A stretch of DNA of 64,000 nucleotides from Comamonas sp. B21-038 (GTDB taxonomy: Bacteria; Pseudomonadota; Gammaproteobacteria; Burkholderiales; Burkholderiaceae_C), in assembly GCF_022387135.1 (NCBI RefSeq), contig NZ_CP092462.1:5014001-5078000 (forward strand). Reading direction: 5' to 3'. The notes below the pieces were generated by a model. That model was not told the DNA's origin and did no database searches. It saw nothing but the letters and a program-made list of their open reading frames with translations. This document shows positions 8,378 through 17,534 of the stretch, piece by piece. The stretch's first letter is position 1, and each line of letters starts with the position of its first letter. The position numbers were made by a program, and so were the translations under genes.

Positions 8378-11300
8378 ATGTTTGCTCTTCGCTCCATTTC
8401 GTCTGCCTGCCGCGCCAGCGTGCGGGCGTCCCAGGGTCTGTCACTGGCAGCTGCCTTGCTGCTGGCGGCCAGCGTGCTGCCCGCGTCGGCCCAGACCACG
8501 CTGGCGGCCGGCGACGTCGCTGTCGTCGGCTTTGCCTCGGACACGCCGGACTCTGTCAGCCTGGTGTTTCTGCGCGATATCGAAGCGGGCACCGAGATTC
8601 GCGTCACCGACAATGGCTGGACGAATGCGGGCGCGTTTCGCACCGGTGAAGGTGTGCTGATCTGGCAGGCCACGGAGGCGCTGTCTGCCGGTACGGTCGT
8701 CAAGATCAGCGCGGCTGACACCAAGCCTGCGGCCAACCATGGCACGGTCAGCGCCTCGGGCAGCTTCAATCTGGCCGCCGGCGGCGACAGTGTGCTGGTC
8801 TACCAGGGCTCAGAAGCGGCACCGCAGTTCGTGTTCGCGCTGAACAATGTGACCGCTGGCAGCTGGGACAGCAATGCCAGCAACTCCAACACCTCGGCGT
8901 TGCCGCCTGGCCTGGTCAACGGCAGTACCGCCATTGCGCTGGTCAAGCAAAACAATGTGGCCTACGACAGCACCAAGGGCGCCATCGAGGGCACGGCGGC
9001 CGAGCTGCTGGCTGCGATCAGCCAAGCCGCCAACTGGACGGGCAATGGCACCGCACCGGCGGCCCTGACCGTTATCGATCCAGGTGCCGGCGAAACGGCG
9101 ATGTTCACCCCGCTGCCGGCGACCCAGGCGGGCAGCTCGGACGCCTCTGCCGCCGTCGCGCTCGACGACCGCTACATGGTCGTCGGCGATGACGAAGGCA
9201 ATGTGCTGCGCGTCTACCCCCGCGGCGGCGGCGTGGCGGTCAAGGAATGGGAATTTGGCAGCCTGCTGGGGCTGAGCAAGGAGCTCGACCTGGAGGCGGG
9301 CACCCGCATTGGCAACACCTTGTATTTCACCGGCTCGCACAGCAACAAGTCCGATGGCAGCGAGGCAGACAACCGCGAGCACCTGTTTGCCGTCGATGTG
9401 GCGGGCACCGGCGCCACGACGGAATTCAGCTTCAAGGGGTCTTACGGCGGTCTGGAGGGCTTGCTGAACACCTGGGACAGCAGCAATGCCCATGGCAAGG
9501 GTGCCAACTACTACGGCTTCGTGGCTTCGTCGGCGGACAAGGTGCCGCCCGAGTCGCCAGCCGGCTTCTCGATCGAAGGCATGGCGGCGACCGCAGACGG
9601 CCAGCTGCTGCTGGGTTTCCGTGCGCCGCTGGCCAGCGCGCAGCTGCGCAACCGCGCGCTCGTCATCCCGATCACCAACCCTGCTGCGATGGTGGCGGGC
9701 ACCGCGCCGGTGCTGGGTGCCGCCATTGAGCTGAACCTGGGCGGGCGCGGCATTCGCGACATGCAGCGCACCGAGGATGGCAAGTTCCTGATTCTGGCGG
9801 GCCCGCCCGGTAAGGCCGATGCGGCCGTGAACACCAACTTTGCCTTCTTTGTCTGGAACGGCCCGGGCACCACCGATGTGCAGCCACTGGACAATGTGCT
9901 GGACAACCTGCTGCGCGCCACCGGTGGCAGCTTCGAGACCCTGGTCAGCCCCCTCAGCACGGCCAAGGGCACGACCGTCCAGCTGCTGCAGGACAACGGC
10001 GACACCATCTGGCCTGGCAAGGGCTCGGTGTCCAAGGACCTGCCTTTTGCGGACCAGCAGTTCCAGGGCAATACCGTCAAGCTCGGTGGCCCCGCTGCTG
10101 CCGACACCACCGCCCCCGTGCTGCAAAGCAGCAGCCCGTTGCAGAACGCGGTGGACGTCGGCAAGACCGCCGTGGTGCGCCTGCAGTTCAGCGAAACGGT
10201 GCAGCGCGGCAGCGGCAGCCTGTCGCTGCTGGAAGACGGCAACCTGATCGCCACCGTGCCGATGACCGATGCGCAAGTGGCCATCGATGGCAGCGCAGTG
10301 CGCTTTACGCGCAGCGGTGGCTACCAACCCGGCAAGCGCTACAGCCTGGTGCTGCCCGCCGCTGCGGTGCTGGACATGGCTGGCAACGCACTGGCGGCCG
10401 AGCAAAAGCTGGACTTTACCGTCAGCAGCGCGGTGGCAGCCAGCGCCAAGGTGCTGGTCTCCGAGGTCAACTCCAACGCCGATGGCGGCGATTTCTTTGA
10501 GCTGTTCAACTACGGCACGACCCCCGTGGACCTGAGTGGCTGGGGCTGGACCGACAGCAGCGGCGCGCTGCCCAGCGCCTTCCCTGCGGGCACCAGCCTG
10601 GCAGCAGGCGCGCGTCTGGTGGTGCTGAACGAGACCACGCCGGAAGCCTTCCGCACGGCCTGGGGTCTGCAGGCCAGTACTGCCGTCATCCTGGTGGCCG
10701 GCCAAGGCCTGGGCAAGGGCGATGCGGTGCTGGTGTATGACGCCAATGGCTACCTGGCTGCGGCAATGAACTATGGCAGCAAGGCGCTGAAGGCGACCGA
10801 TGGCTCCACCGTGGCGCCTGCGAAGAACCCGAGCGGCACAGCGGTATCCACCAGCGACCACGCGGGCGCTGCGGTGCGCAATGCCGGCACAACCGTGGGC
10901 AATGGCGTGTCCGCCGTCTGGGATGGCAAGTCCACCGCAGAGCCGCGCTACACCGCTGCGGCGGTCGGTGTGCTCGATGGCTTTGCCCAGCCCTCGAATG
11001 GTGCCAATATCGGCTCGCCCGGCTTGGCGCAGAACCTGGCACCGGTCGCCACCACCCCCATCTCGGCCGTGCAGGGTTCGGGTGACGCCTCGCCACTGGT
11101 GGGCCAGAGCGTGACGGTGCGCGGCATCGTGACCGCCTACCTTCCGGACCTCAGCGGTTTCTACATCCAGTCGCTGCCCGAAGACGACGACCACAACGCC
11201 GAGACCTCCGAGGCCGTGTTTGTGTACTACGGCAGCACGCCCATTGCCGGCATCAGTGCCGACAGCGTGGGCCAGGCTGTGCAACTGACCGCCACCGTCA

Positions 11301-13459
11301 GCGAGTACAAGGGCTTGACCCAGCTGGGCGGCAGCATCCTGAACTTCAGCGTGCTCTATGGTGGCGCCAAGCAGGCGCTGCCTGCCGTGGTGGCGCTGAG
11401 CCTGCCGATGCCCGCCTATGCGAACTGGGAACGCTACGAAGGCATGCGTGTACGCATCACCGGCAGCACCGGCCCGCTGGTGGTGACGGACAACTACTAC
11501 CTCGGCCGCTATGGCATGGTCACCTTGAGTGACAAGGACAAGCTGGTGCAGTACACCGAGCTGAATGTGCCCAGCATGACGGGTAACGCCGCCTACCTGG
11601 ACACCGTCAAGCGCAGCCAAATCATTCTCGACGATGGCAGCAGCAAGCAAAACCCGGACGCCTTGCTGGGCCGGGGCGGCCTGGACCTGAGTGCCGGCAA
11701 CACCTTGCGGGCAGGTGACAGCACCGCCGCGATCGAAGGCATTCTGGACCAGTTCATCGATACGGCGGCTGGCGCACACCAGACCAGCTACCGCGTGCAA
11801 CCGCTGCAAAAGCCCATCTTTACCGGTGCAGCGCGCCCGACGGTGGCCGACCTCCAGCAGGCCATTGGCAGCCCGACGGTCAAGATTGCTTCGGCCAATG
11901 TGCTGAACTTCTTCAGCACCCTGGGCACGGCCAAGTTCAACAACCCCTATGGCGATTCGCTGGAAGGCCGGGGTGCCGACAATGCGGCCGAGCTGACCCG
12001 CCAGACCGACAAGATCGTCAGCAACCTGCTGGGTCTGGACGCCGATGTCTACGGGCTGATGGAAATCCAGAACAATGGCTTTGACACGACCAGCGCGCTG
12101 GCGACCTTGACCCGGGCCCTGAACGCCAAGCATGGCAGCGAGGTCTATGACTATGTGAAGGGCCCCTTCAATGCCGGTGGCGCCAAGACGGCCGTGGCGG
12201 CTGGCCATGATGCCATCTCGGTGGCTGTCATCTACCGCAAGGACCGTGTCAATCCCGTGGGCGTGCCTGCGGTGCCGGATGAGGCGCAGTACGATGCCTT
12301 CAATGCCACCTATGGCAACCGCGTGCCGCTGGCCCAGACCTTCGAGAAGACGCTGGCGAGCGGCGGCAAGGACCAGTTCACCGTGGTGGTCAACCACCTG
12401 AAGTCCAAGGGCAGTGTCAATGACCCGGACATCGGTGACGGCCAGGGGGCCAACAACCAGTCGCGCAAGCGCGCCGTCGAGCAACTGCAAACCTGGCTGG
12501 CGGGCAACCCGACGCAAGCGGGCAATGGCAAGAACGTGCTGATGGGCGACTTCAACGCCTATGCCAAGGAAGAGCCGATCTCCTTCCTGGAAAGCCATGG
12601 CTACCAGAAGCTGGGCGCCGGCCAGTATTCCTACGGCTTCCAGACCCTGTGGGGATCGCTGGACCATGTGCTGGTCAGCTCGGCGCTCGCCAGCCAGGTG
12701 GGCCAGGTGGTGAAATGGCAGATCAACGCAGAAGAGCCGCCGGTCCTCGACTACAACACCAACTTCAAGAGCGCCGCGCAGGTCTCGTCGTTCTATGCGG
12801 CTGATGCCTACCGCTCCAGCGACCACAATCCGATTGTGCTGGGCCTGAACCTGGAAGGCGCGCCGGTGGGTCCGGAGCCGGAGCAGAACTTTGATGTGGC
12901 GCTGCCAGCGTCCGGCGGTGGCGGCAGTGCCGCAGTGCGGTGGAGCAGTGCCGATGCCTGCCGTCTGGCCCAGGCGCCCGTGGCCGTGGCTGCTGCATCG
13001 CTGGGTGCGCTGCCCCAAGGCCTGAGCGTGCCTTACGGCGCTCTGCAGTGGACAGCCACGGGCTGCGCCATGGGTGGCAGTGGCACGATGCGCATCAGTT
13101 ACCCATCGGCCCTGCCGGCCCATGCCAAGTACTGGAAGTTCGGTCCCACCAAGGCCAACACGACCCCACATTGGTACAGCCTGCCATCGACGGTGAACGG
13201 CAATACGCTGTCCGTGCAGATCGTAGACGGTGGGGATGGGGATGACGACATGGTCGCCAACGGCCAGATCGCGGATCCAGGTGGTGCCGGCTGGCTGGCC
13301 GATGTGCCGGTGGATCCAGGCACTCCTGTCGACCCAGGTACCCCAGGTGTAGGCAGCGCTGTGCCGGTGCCTACCTTGGGCCTGTGGAGTCTGCTGAGCC
13401 TGAGCGGCTTGCTGGGTCTGCTGGCGGCGGTTCGCCGCCGCATCGGTATGAGCTGCTAA
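8378..13459 (+). CDS. Large secreted ExeM/NucH-type nuclease with IPTL-CTERM anchor
   Basis: A 1,693-residue exported protein. Regions in order: signal peptide (ending near LPASAQ, about residue 39); an N-terminal beta-rich domain (about 40-240); a DUF3616-like repeat region (about 250-510); a bacterial Ig-like domain (about 580-680); a lamin-tail domain (about 690-800, starting near KVLVSEVNSNADGGDFFELF); an ExeM-type OB-fold domain (about 890-1080); and an endonuclease/exonuclease/phosphatase domain (about 1165-1490). That last domain shows GLMEIQNNG, VNHLKSKG, MGDFNAYAKE (from 1389) and RSSDHNP (about 1480). A choice-of-anchor-type domain follows. The C-terminus is a Pro/Gly/Asp linker and the IPTL-like tail VPTLGLWSLL, a hydrophobic helix and AVRRR. 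It probably degrades extracellular DNA at the cell surface. ATG 8378 is preferred over TTG 8351. It is a single-gene unit with its own terminator. Confidence 0.88.
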   Translation: MFALRSISSACRASVRASQGLSLAAALLLAASVLPASAQTTLAAGDVAVVGFASDTPDSVSLVFLRDIEAGTEIRVTDNGWTNAGAFRTGEGVLIWQATEALSAGTVVKISAADTKPAANHGTVSASGSFNLAAGGDSVLVYQGSEAAPQFVFALNNVTAGSWDSNASNSNTSALPPGLVNGSTAIALVKQNNVAYDSTKGAIEGTAAELLAAISQAANWTGNGTAPAALTVIDPGAGETAMFTPLPATQAGSSDASAAVALDDRYMVVGDDEGNVLRVYPRGGGVAVKEWEFGSLLGLSKELDLEAGTRIGNTLYFTGSHSNKSDGSEADNREHLFAVDVAGTGATTEFSFKGSYGGLEGLLNTWDSSNAHGKGANYYGFVASSADKVPPESPAGFSIEGMAATADGQLLLGFRAPLASAQLRNRALVIPITNPAAMVAGTAPVLGAAIELNLGGRGIRDMQRTEDGKFLILAGPPGKADAAVNTNFAFFVWNGPGTTDVQPLDNVLDNLLRATGGSFETLVSPLSTAKGTTVQLLQDNGDTIWPGKGSVSKDLPFADQQFQGNTVKLGGPAAADTTAPVLQSSSPLQNAVDVGKTAVVRLQFSETVQRGSGSLSLLEDGNLIATVPMTDAQVAIDGSAVRFTRSGGYQPGKRYSLVLPAAAVLDMAGNALAAEQKLDFTVSSAVAASAKVLVSEVNSNADGGDFFELFNYGTTPVDLSGWGWTDSSGALPSAFPAGTSLAAGARLVVLNETTPEAFRTAWGLQASTAVILVAGQGLGKGDAVLVYDANGYLAAAMNYGSKALKATDGSTVAPAKNPSGTAVSTSDHAGAAVRNAGTTVGNGVSAVWDGKSTAEPRYTAAAVGVLDGFAQPSNGANIGSPGLAQNLAPVATTPISAVQGSGDASPLVGQSVTVRGIVTAYLPDLSGFYIQSLPEDDDHNAETSEAVFVYYGSTPIAGISADSVGQAVQLTATVSEYKGLTQLGGSILNFSVLYGGAKQALPAVVALSLPMPAYANWERYEGMRVRITGSTGPLVVTDNYYLGRYGMVTLSDKDKLVQYTELNVPSMTGNAAYLDTVKRSQIILDDGSSKQNPDALLGRGGLDLSAGNTLRAGDSTAAIEGILDQFIDTAAGAHQTSYRVQPLQKPIFTGAARPTVADLQQAIGSPTVKIASANVLNFFSTLGTAKFNNPYGDSLEGRGADNAAELTRQTDKIVSNLLGLDADVYGLMEIQNNGFDTTSALATLTRALNAKHGSEVYDYVKGPFNAGGAKTAVAAGHDAISVAVIYRKDRVNPVGVPAVPDEAQYDAFNATYGNRVPLAQTFEKTLASGGKDQFTVVVNHLKSKGSVNDPDIGDGQGANNQSRKRAVEQLQTWLAGNPTQAGNGKNVLMGDFNAYAKEEPISFLESHGYQKLGAGQYSYGFQTLWGSLDHVLVSSALASQVGQVVKWQINAEEPPVLDYNTNFKSAAQVSSFYAADAYRSSDHNPIVLGLNLEGAPVGPEPEQNFDVALPASGGGGSAAVRWSSADACRLAQAPVAVAAASLGALPQGLSVPYGALQWTATGCAMGGSGTMRISYPSALPAHAKYWKFGPTKANTTPHWYSLPSTVNGNTLSVQIVDGGDGDDDMVANGQIADPGGAGWLADVPVDPGTPVDPGTPGVGSAVPVPTLGLWSLLSLSGLLGLLAAVRRRIGMSC

Positions 13460-13503
13460 GCACAAGCTGCCCTTGCGGCCCTGGGCCGCCCCGCCCCGCT
13501 CTC

Positions 13504-13529
13504 AAGGACTTGCTTGCAAGTCCTTTTTT
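13504..13529 (+). terminator. Rho-independent terminator after the secreted nuclease gene
   Basis: Inverted repeat AAGGACTTGC / GCAAGTCCTT (13504-13525) with a very short loop, directly followed by Ts. It lies 45 bases after the stop codon. Confidence 0.85.
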
Positions 13530-13590
13530 CATGCCCGAACGATGGCTGTTTTCAAGCCGGATTTCGGTGCGCTGCTAATGAAACGCGGAC

Positions 13591-13619
13591 AAAAAAGCGG
13601 CCATCGATAGATGGCCGCT
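13591..13619 (-). terminator. Rho-independent terminator of pyrB (minus strand)
   Basis: Perfect 10-bp repeat AGCGGCCATC / GATGGCCGCT with loop GATA (13596-13619). On the minus strand it is followed by six Ts (13596-13591). A second hairpin, CGAAGCAG / CTGCTTCG (13656-13677), lies between it and the pyrB stop. Confidence 0.85.
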
Positions 13620-13716
13620 AACACTGGAGTCGCAGGAAAAAAACGTTCAATTTTCCGAAGCAGGGTGGACTGCTTCGAAAAAATGTCTCAAATCATGGTG
13701 TTGTGTAAGGTAGAGT

Positions 13717-14997
13717 TTAATCCAAAGTGTCAAACACTGCATCATCCGGGCCTACAAAAGCCGGAGAGCGCCAGGTGACATCGCGCAAATTGCGGGCAAT
13801 CTGGTTCTCCACACCCATCAAAACGGCAAACAAAGCCATGCGCACAGGGATGCCATTGTCGGTCTGGCGGAAGATGGCCAGGCGGGGGTCCAGGTTCAGA
13901 TCGGTCGACAGATCATTGGCGCCGGCCCGGGCATCGCGCGGCAGCGGGTGCATGATGATGGTGTCGGGTTTGCAGACGGCATCGACCAGCGATTTCTGCA
14001 CCTGGAACTCCGGCGTGTAGCCCTCGATGTTCTCACCGGCAAAGCGCTCTTTCTGGATGCGCGTGGCATAGACCACGTCGGCGCCCTTGAGGTCCTGCAG
14101 CGAGGTGGAAACCTCCACCACATGGCCGTTGGTCGAGGCCAGCTCGATCAGGTAGGCAGGCATCTCCAGCGAGCTGGGCGAGATCAGGGTGAACTTCATG
14201 CCCTTGTAGAGCGACAGCAGGCGGATCAGCGAGTGCACCGTGCGGCCATATTTGAGGTCGCCGACCATGGCGATATGCGCGCCGTCCATCAGCTTGCCCA
14301 GGCGGGAGAACTCGCGCTGGATCGTGTACATGTCCAGGATCGCCTGGCTGGGGTGCTCACCGGGGCCGTCGCCCGCGTTGATGACGGGGATATTCGTCGC
14401 ACGTGCAAATTCGGCCACCGAGCCTTGTTCGGGGTGGCGGATGACCAGCGCATCGACATAGCCGGCCATCACGCGGCTGGTGTCATAGATCGATTCGCCC
14501 TTGGCCATCGACGAGAAGGTAAAGCCGGTGGTATCGCAGACCGAGCCGCCCAGGCGGCTGAAGGCGGCGCCAAAGCTCACGCGGGTGCGGGTGCTGGCTT
14601 CAAAGAACAGGCTGCCCATGACGGCGCCTTCGAGCACGCGGCAGACCTTGTGGCGGCGGGCAATGGGTTGCATCACATCGGCGATGCGGAACAGCTCTTC
14701 GAGGCTTTCGCGCTCCAGCTGGGCCACCGACAGCAGTTGCGGACGGCCGTCTGCAGACATGCGCTCGGCCAGCGGACGGTGGTGTTTCTGGGCATCGTGC
14801 CCTGCGGCTTCACGGTACAGAATCTCGGAGACGAACTTCTGCGCCATATCGGGCATGGCGCGCGCTTCGCCAGAAGCCTCGGGCAGCAACCAGGTATCCA
14901 GGGTGCGGCGGCGCACGCCCAGGCGCTCGGCAAAGGCGTCACGCGTCAAGTTCAAACGGCGCATTGCGTCGCGAAGAAAATCCTGTTGGCTGTCCAT
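13717..14997 (-). CDS. pyrB: Aspartate carbamoyltransferase with N-terminal helix-turn-helix domain
   Basis: Catalyses carbamoyl phosphate + aspartate to N-carbamoylaspartate, the first committed step of pyrimidine synthesis. The catalytic part (about residues 85-426) has the carbamoyl-phosphate signature FFEASTRTR (STRTR at 135-139), EHPSQ (His 215) and HPLPRDARAG (from 350). The protein has 426 residues, about 110 more than E. coli PyrB. The extra N-terminus contains an XRE-like helix-turn-helix, LTRDAFAERLGVRRRTLDTW (residues 17-36). The sequence upstream holds two near-identical operator-like repeats, one over the -10 box. Neither pyrI nor a dihydroorotase homologue is adjacent. Catalytic function is firm; DNA binding is inference from the fold and the operators. 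It is transcribed in the same direction as proC, 161 bases upstream, but has its own promoter. Confidence 0.92.
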   Translation of the reverse strand: MDSQQDFLRDAMRRLNLTRDAFAERLGVRRRTLDTWLLPEASGEARAMPDMAQKFVSEILYREAAGHDAQKHHRPLAERMSADGRPQLLSVAQLERESLEELFRIADVMQPIARRHKVCRVLEGAVMGSLFFEASTRTRVSFGAAFSRLGGSVCDTTGFTFSSMAKGESIYDTSRVMAGYVDALVIRHPEQGSVAEFARATNIPVINAGDGPGEHPSQAILDMYTIQREFSRLGKLMDGAHIAMVGDLKYGRTVHSLIRLLSLYKGMKFTLISPSSLEMPAYLIELASTNGHVVEVSTSLQDLKGADVVYATRIQKERFAGENIEGYTPEFQVQKSLVDAVCKPDTIIMHPLPRDARAGANDLSTDLNLDPRLAIFRQTDNGIPVRMALFAVLMGVENQIARNLRDVTWRSPAFVGPDDAVFDTLD

Positions 14998-15034
14998 GGG
15001 CCGTGCTCCGATGCAGAGGAATGAATGCGGCCGA

Positions 15035-15083
15035 ATTATACGCTTTGCGTTTGACTTTTGTGTGAAATATACGCAATGCGTGA
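15035..15083 (-). promoter_or_regulatory. pyrB promoter with two operator-like repeats
   Basis: On the minus strand a perfect TATAAT (15040-15035) lies 37 bases before the pyrB ATG, with a weak -35 (CACACA, 18-base spacer). Two copies of TATACGC-N3-GCGT (plus-strand reading) occur at 15037-15050 and 15068-15081, spaced 31 bases, close to three helical turns. The first overlaps the -10 box and the second sits just upstream of the -35. A further inverted repeat TTGCA-N4-TGCAA follows at 15084-15097. The geometry fits repression by a dimeric HTH protein; the PyrB HTH domain itself is the obvious candidate. Confidence 0.6.
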
Positions 15084-15158
15084 TTGCATTTGTGCAAAGT
15101 TGCAGCCGCAGGACGGCGGCGCCTGCCTCCCGCTGAGGGCAGGCGCTACGGCGCTGGC

Positions 15159-15992
15159 CTAGCCGCCGAATTCATCGCCCAGCGCCTTGGCGCGGCGCTC
15201 GGCAGCGTGCATCGCGCCGATGAAGTGGGCGGCGATATCGGCGCCGCGCATATGCTCCAGCGCGGCAAAGGTGGTGCCGCCCTTGCTGGTGACGCGCTCA
15301 CGCAGCACCGCTGGCGCTTCGCCCGACTGCGCCGCCAGCGCGGAGGCGCCGCTGAAGGTGCCAATCGCCAACTGCAGTGCCTGCTCGGCGGGCAGCCCCA
15401 TCTCGACGCCGGCTTGCTGCATGGCTTCGAGGAAATAGAACACGTAGGCGGGGCCCGAACCCGACAGGGCCGTGACTGCATCGAGCTGCGACTCCTGCTG
15501 AACCCAGACCAGCTGGCCTGTAGTGGTGATGATCTGCTCGGCCAGCTGCTGCTGGGCGGCGCTGACCTGTGGGCGGGCAAACAGCCCCGTCATGCCCTGG
15601 CCGACCAGGGCCGGGGTGTTGGGCATGGCGCGCACGATCTGGTCATTGCCCAGCCACTGGGCAATGCTGTCGCTGCGGATGCCGGCGGCCACGCTCAGGT
15701 GCAGCGCATGGCGGCTGTGGTTGGCGACGGCGGCCGCTGCCTGGGCGAAGGTTTGCGGCTTCACGGCCCAGACGACCACCTGGGCCTGCGCCAGGCTGCT
15801 GTCGGCGGCCGGCAGCGCGGTGATGCCAAACTGCTGCTGCAGGGTCTGGCGCTGGGGTTCGTAGGGTTCGACCACCTGGATGCGGTCTTTGGGCAGGCCC
15901 TGGCGAATCAGGCCGCCGATGATGGCGCTGGCCATGTTGCCCCCGCCGATGAAGGCGATGGCGGGGAATTGGGACAGATCGGTAGTGGACAT
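15159..15992 (-). CDS. proC: Pyrroline-5-carboxylate reductase
   Basis: Last step of proline synthesis: NAD(P)H-dependent reduction of 1-pyrroline-5-carboxylate, in the cytoplasm. The protein has 277 residues from ATG 15992. It has the Rossmann dinucleotide motif IAFIGGGNMASAIIGG near the N-terminus and the family signature region TALSGSGPAYVFYFLEAM with VTSKGGTTFAAL. An in-frame upstream extension reads as non-family sequence and was excluded. It precedes pyrB on the same strand; the genes are metabolically unrelated, and pyrB has its own promoter. Confidence 0.95.
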   Translation of the reverse strand: MSTTDLSQFPAIAFIGGGNMASAIIGGLIRQGLPKDRIQVVEPYEPQRQTLQQQFGITALPAADSSLAQAQVVVWAVKPQTFAQAAAAVANHSRHALHLSVAAGIRSDSIAQWLGNDQIVRAMPNTPALVGQGMTGLFARPQVSAAQQQLAEQIITTTGQLVWVQQESQLDAVTALSGSGPAYVFYFLEAMQQAGVEMGLPAEQALQLAIGTFSGASALAAQSGEAPAVLRERVTSKGGTTFAALEHMRGADIAAHFIGAMHAAERRAKALGDEFGG

Positions 15993-16128
15993 GGCGGCAG
16001 GTGCAAGCAAAGAAAGGGTGGGCAGAGCCAGCGCGGCTGGCGTGGCTGCCACTATAGCGGCGGCCTGCCCAAAGCTCAAACCGGTTGCATGGCAAGCCAT
16101 GCGGGGCGCACAGGTTTTGCTATCAATT

Positions 16129-17388
16129 TCAATTGCGATGCGATTGGCTTGCGCTGCCCGCAGGGGCCGCGCAGGCCGGTGTTTCGACCAGCGCCAGGAA
16201 CTGCGTGACCTGGGCCGGGTTGAAGTTGTTGTCGCTGACCAGCAGCAGCACCCGCTCGCCACTGGCCAGGCGCGGCCCCCAGGTCATGCCTTCGAGGTTG
16301 TCCACCGTTCGCAGCCCGAGCTGCGCAAAGTCCAGCAGCAGTTCTTTGTGGGCAGGGGTGTATGCGGCGCCGTGTAGCGCATCGATCGCCAAGGTGTCGC
16401 TGGCCTCCTGGGTGTTGATGCGGTAGAGGCGCGCGGAAAAACCGGCTCCCAGCACATAGGCGCGCTCCAGTACCAGCAAATGGTCGGGCCCATCGGCCAG
16501 GATCTCGCTGACGCCATTGATGGCAATGAGCGGCAGCAGCAGGTTGTCCTGGGGCAGCGCGTCGGGGATGTAGGCAATTTGCCGAATCGGCTGCTGGCTG
16601 GCCAGGTCGTACTGGGTGATGCGCAGCGGCCCGCCGATCTGGCCACGGCGCGGTAGCGGGCCGTCCTGACGCAACGCGCCCTCCATCGATAGCCACAGGC
16701 TGTGCTGGTCCTCGCTGATCGCAATGCCTTCCAAGGTCATGTTGTTGCGCGGGCCCCGGCCCGTCTCTGGCTGGAGCGGGCCTTGCAGCAGTGCGGGCAG
16801 GGGCCAGGTGTGCTGCCAGCTGCCATCCAGCCCGGCTTGCTGCAAGGAGGGGCCAAAGCCCCGCGCAAAGTCGCCTTCGCTGCTCCAGACCACACTGCGC
16901 CCGCCGGGCAGCAGCCGCAGTGCCTCGGGGTCAGGCACCGGCCTATCGGCCGTGGCAGTGCGGCTGCTGGGGTAGGGCGCGCCCGCCGGCGTGCGCAGGT
17001 ACTGCTGCTCGACGATGCTGACCTGCTGCAGGCCACTGGCGTCATAGCGGATGCGGGCCCGGTACCAACGGGCGCTGTCCTTGGCCGAGCGGTCGTCGCT
17101 CACCAGGTAGTAGCTGTCATCGGCTGGACGGTAGTCAATCGACGAAAGGCCGCCGACCTGCGTGCCGGCCCAAAGCGTATCCAGCGGCCAGCGCTGCTCG
17201 CCCAGCAGTTGCAGGGCCGGGCGGTCCGGGGTGTGGCAGGCGGCGCCGGGGGACGGGATCGAGGGGGAGAGCGGTGCCTGGGCGGGTTCCGGAGAGGTCT
17301 TGCAGCCCGCTACCAACAGCACCAGAACGGAGAGGGACAGGGCCTTGAATAGACCGAACGAATAATGTATTTGGATATTGATTTTCAT
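16129..17388 (-). CDS. Esterase-like phytase-family lipoprotein
   Basis: A 419-residue exported protein. The N-terminus is a lipoprotein signal with lipobox LVAGC (Cys at residue 29), so the mature protein is probably lipid-anchored, most likely to the outer membrane. The body resembles the phytase-like esterase family (beta-propeller), with GGLSSIDYRPADDSYYLVSD near the start, DPEALRLLPGG and NNMTLEGIAISEDQHSLWLS in the middle, and LEGMTWGP near the end. Enzyme activity of this family is poorly defined; phosphatase or phytase action is only a family label. The start at 17388 was chosen because it gives a clean lipoprotein signal. A 16-bp palindrome (16087-16102, GCATGGC-AA-GCCATGC) lies just downstream of the stop. 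Confidence 0.8.
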   Translation of the reverse strand: MKINIQIHYSFGLFKALSLSVLVLLVAGCKTSPEPAQAPLSPSIPSPGAACHTPDRPALQLLGEQRWPLDTLWAGTQVGGLSSIDYRPADDSYYLVSDDRSAKDSARWYRARIRYDASGLQQVSIVEQQYLRTPAGAPYPSSRTATADRPVPDPEALRLLPGGRSVVWSSEGDFARGFGPSLQQAGLDGSWQHTWPLPALLQGPLQPETGRGPRNNMTLEGIAISEDQHSLWLSMEGALRQDGPLPRRGQIGGPLRITQYDLASQQPIRQIAYIPDALPQDNLLLPLIAINGVSEILADGPDHLLVLERAYVLGAGFSARLYRINTQEASDTLAIDALHGAAYTPAHKELLLDFAQLGLRTVDNLEGMTWGPRLASGERVLLLVSDNNFNPAQVTQFLALVETPACAAPAGSASQSHRN

Positions 17389-17534
17389 AGCATTTTTTGC
17401 AAGTGTAGCGCGCCTGTTGCACCGGCAATTGTTGACATTTTCAAACGCGACTCGCTCCTTATCATCTCGGCTACTGAGACCTGTATGTGTGTGCGTTGCA
17501 TGCCGCGGGTCTGACTGATGAAGGGGTAAACACA

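Noticed and set aside
8810..13465. Very long open frame (1,551 codons) opposite the secreted nuclease gene
   Set aside because: Composition is Gln/His/Arg/Gly-rich with no domain or signal, as expected for the complement of a GC-rich gene; the plus-strand reading has clear domains.
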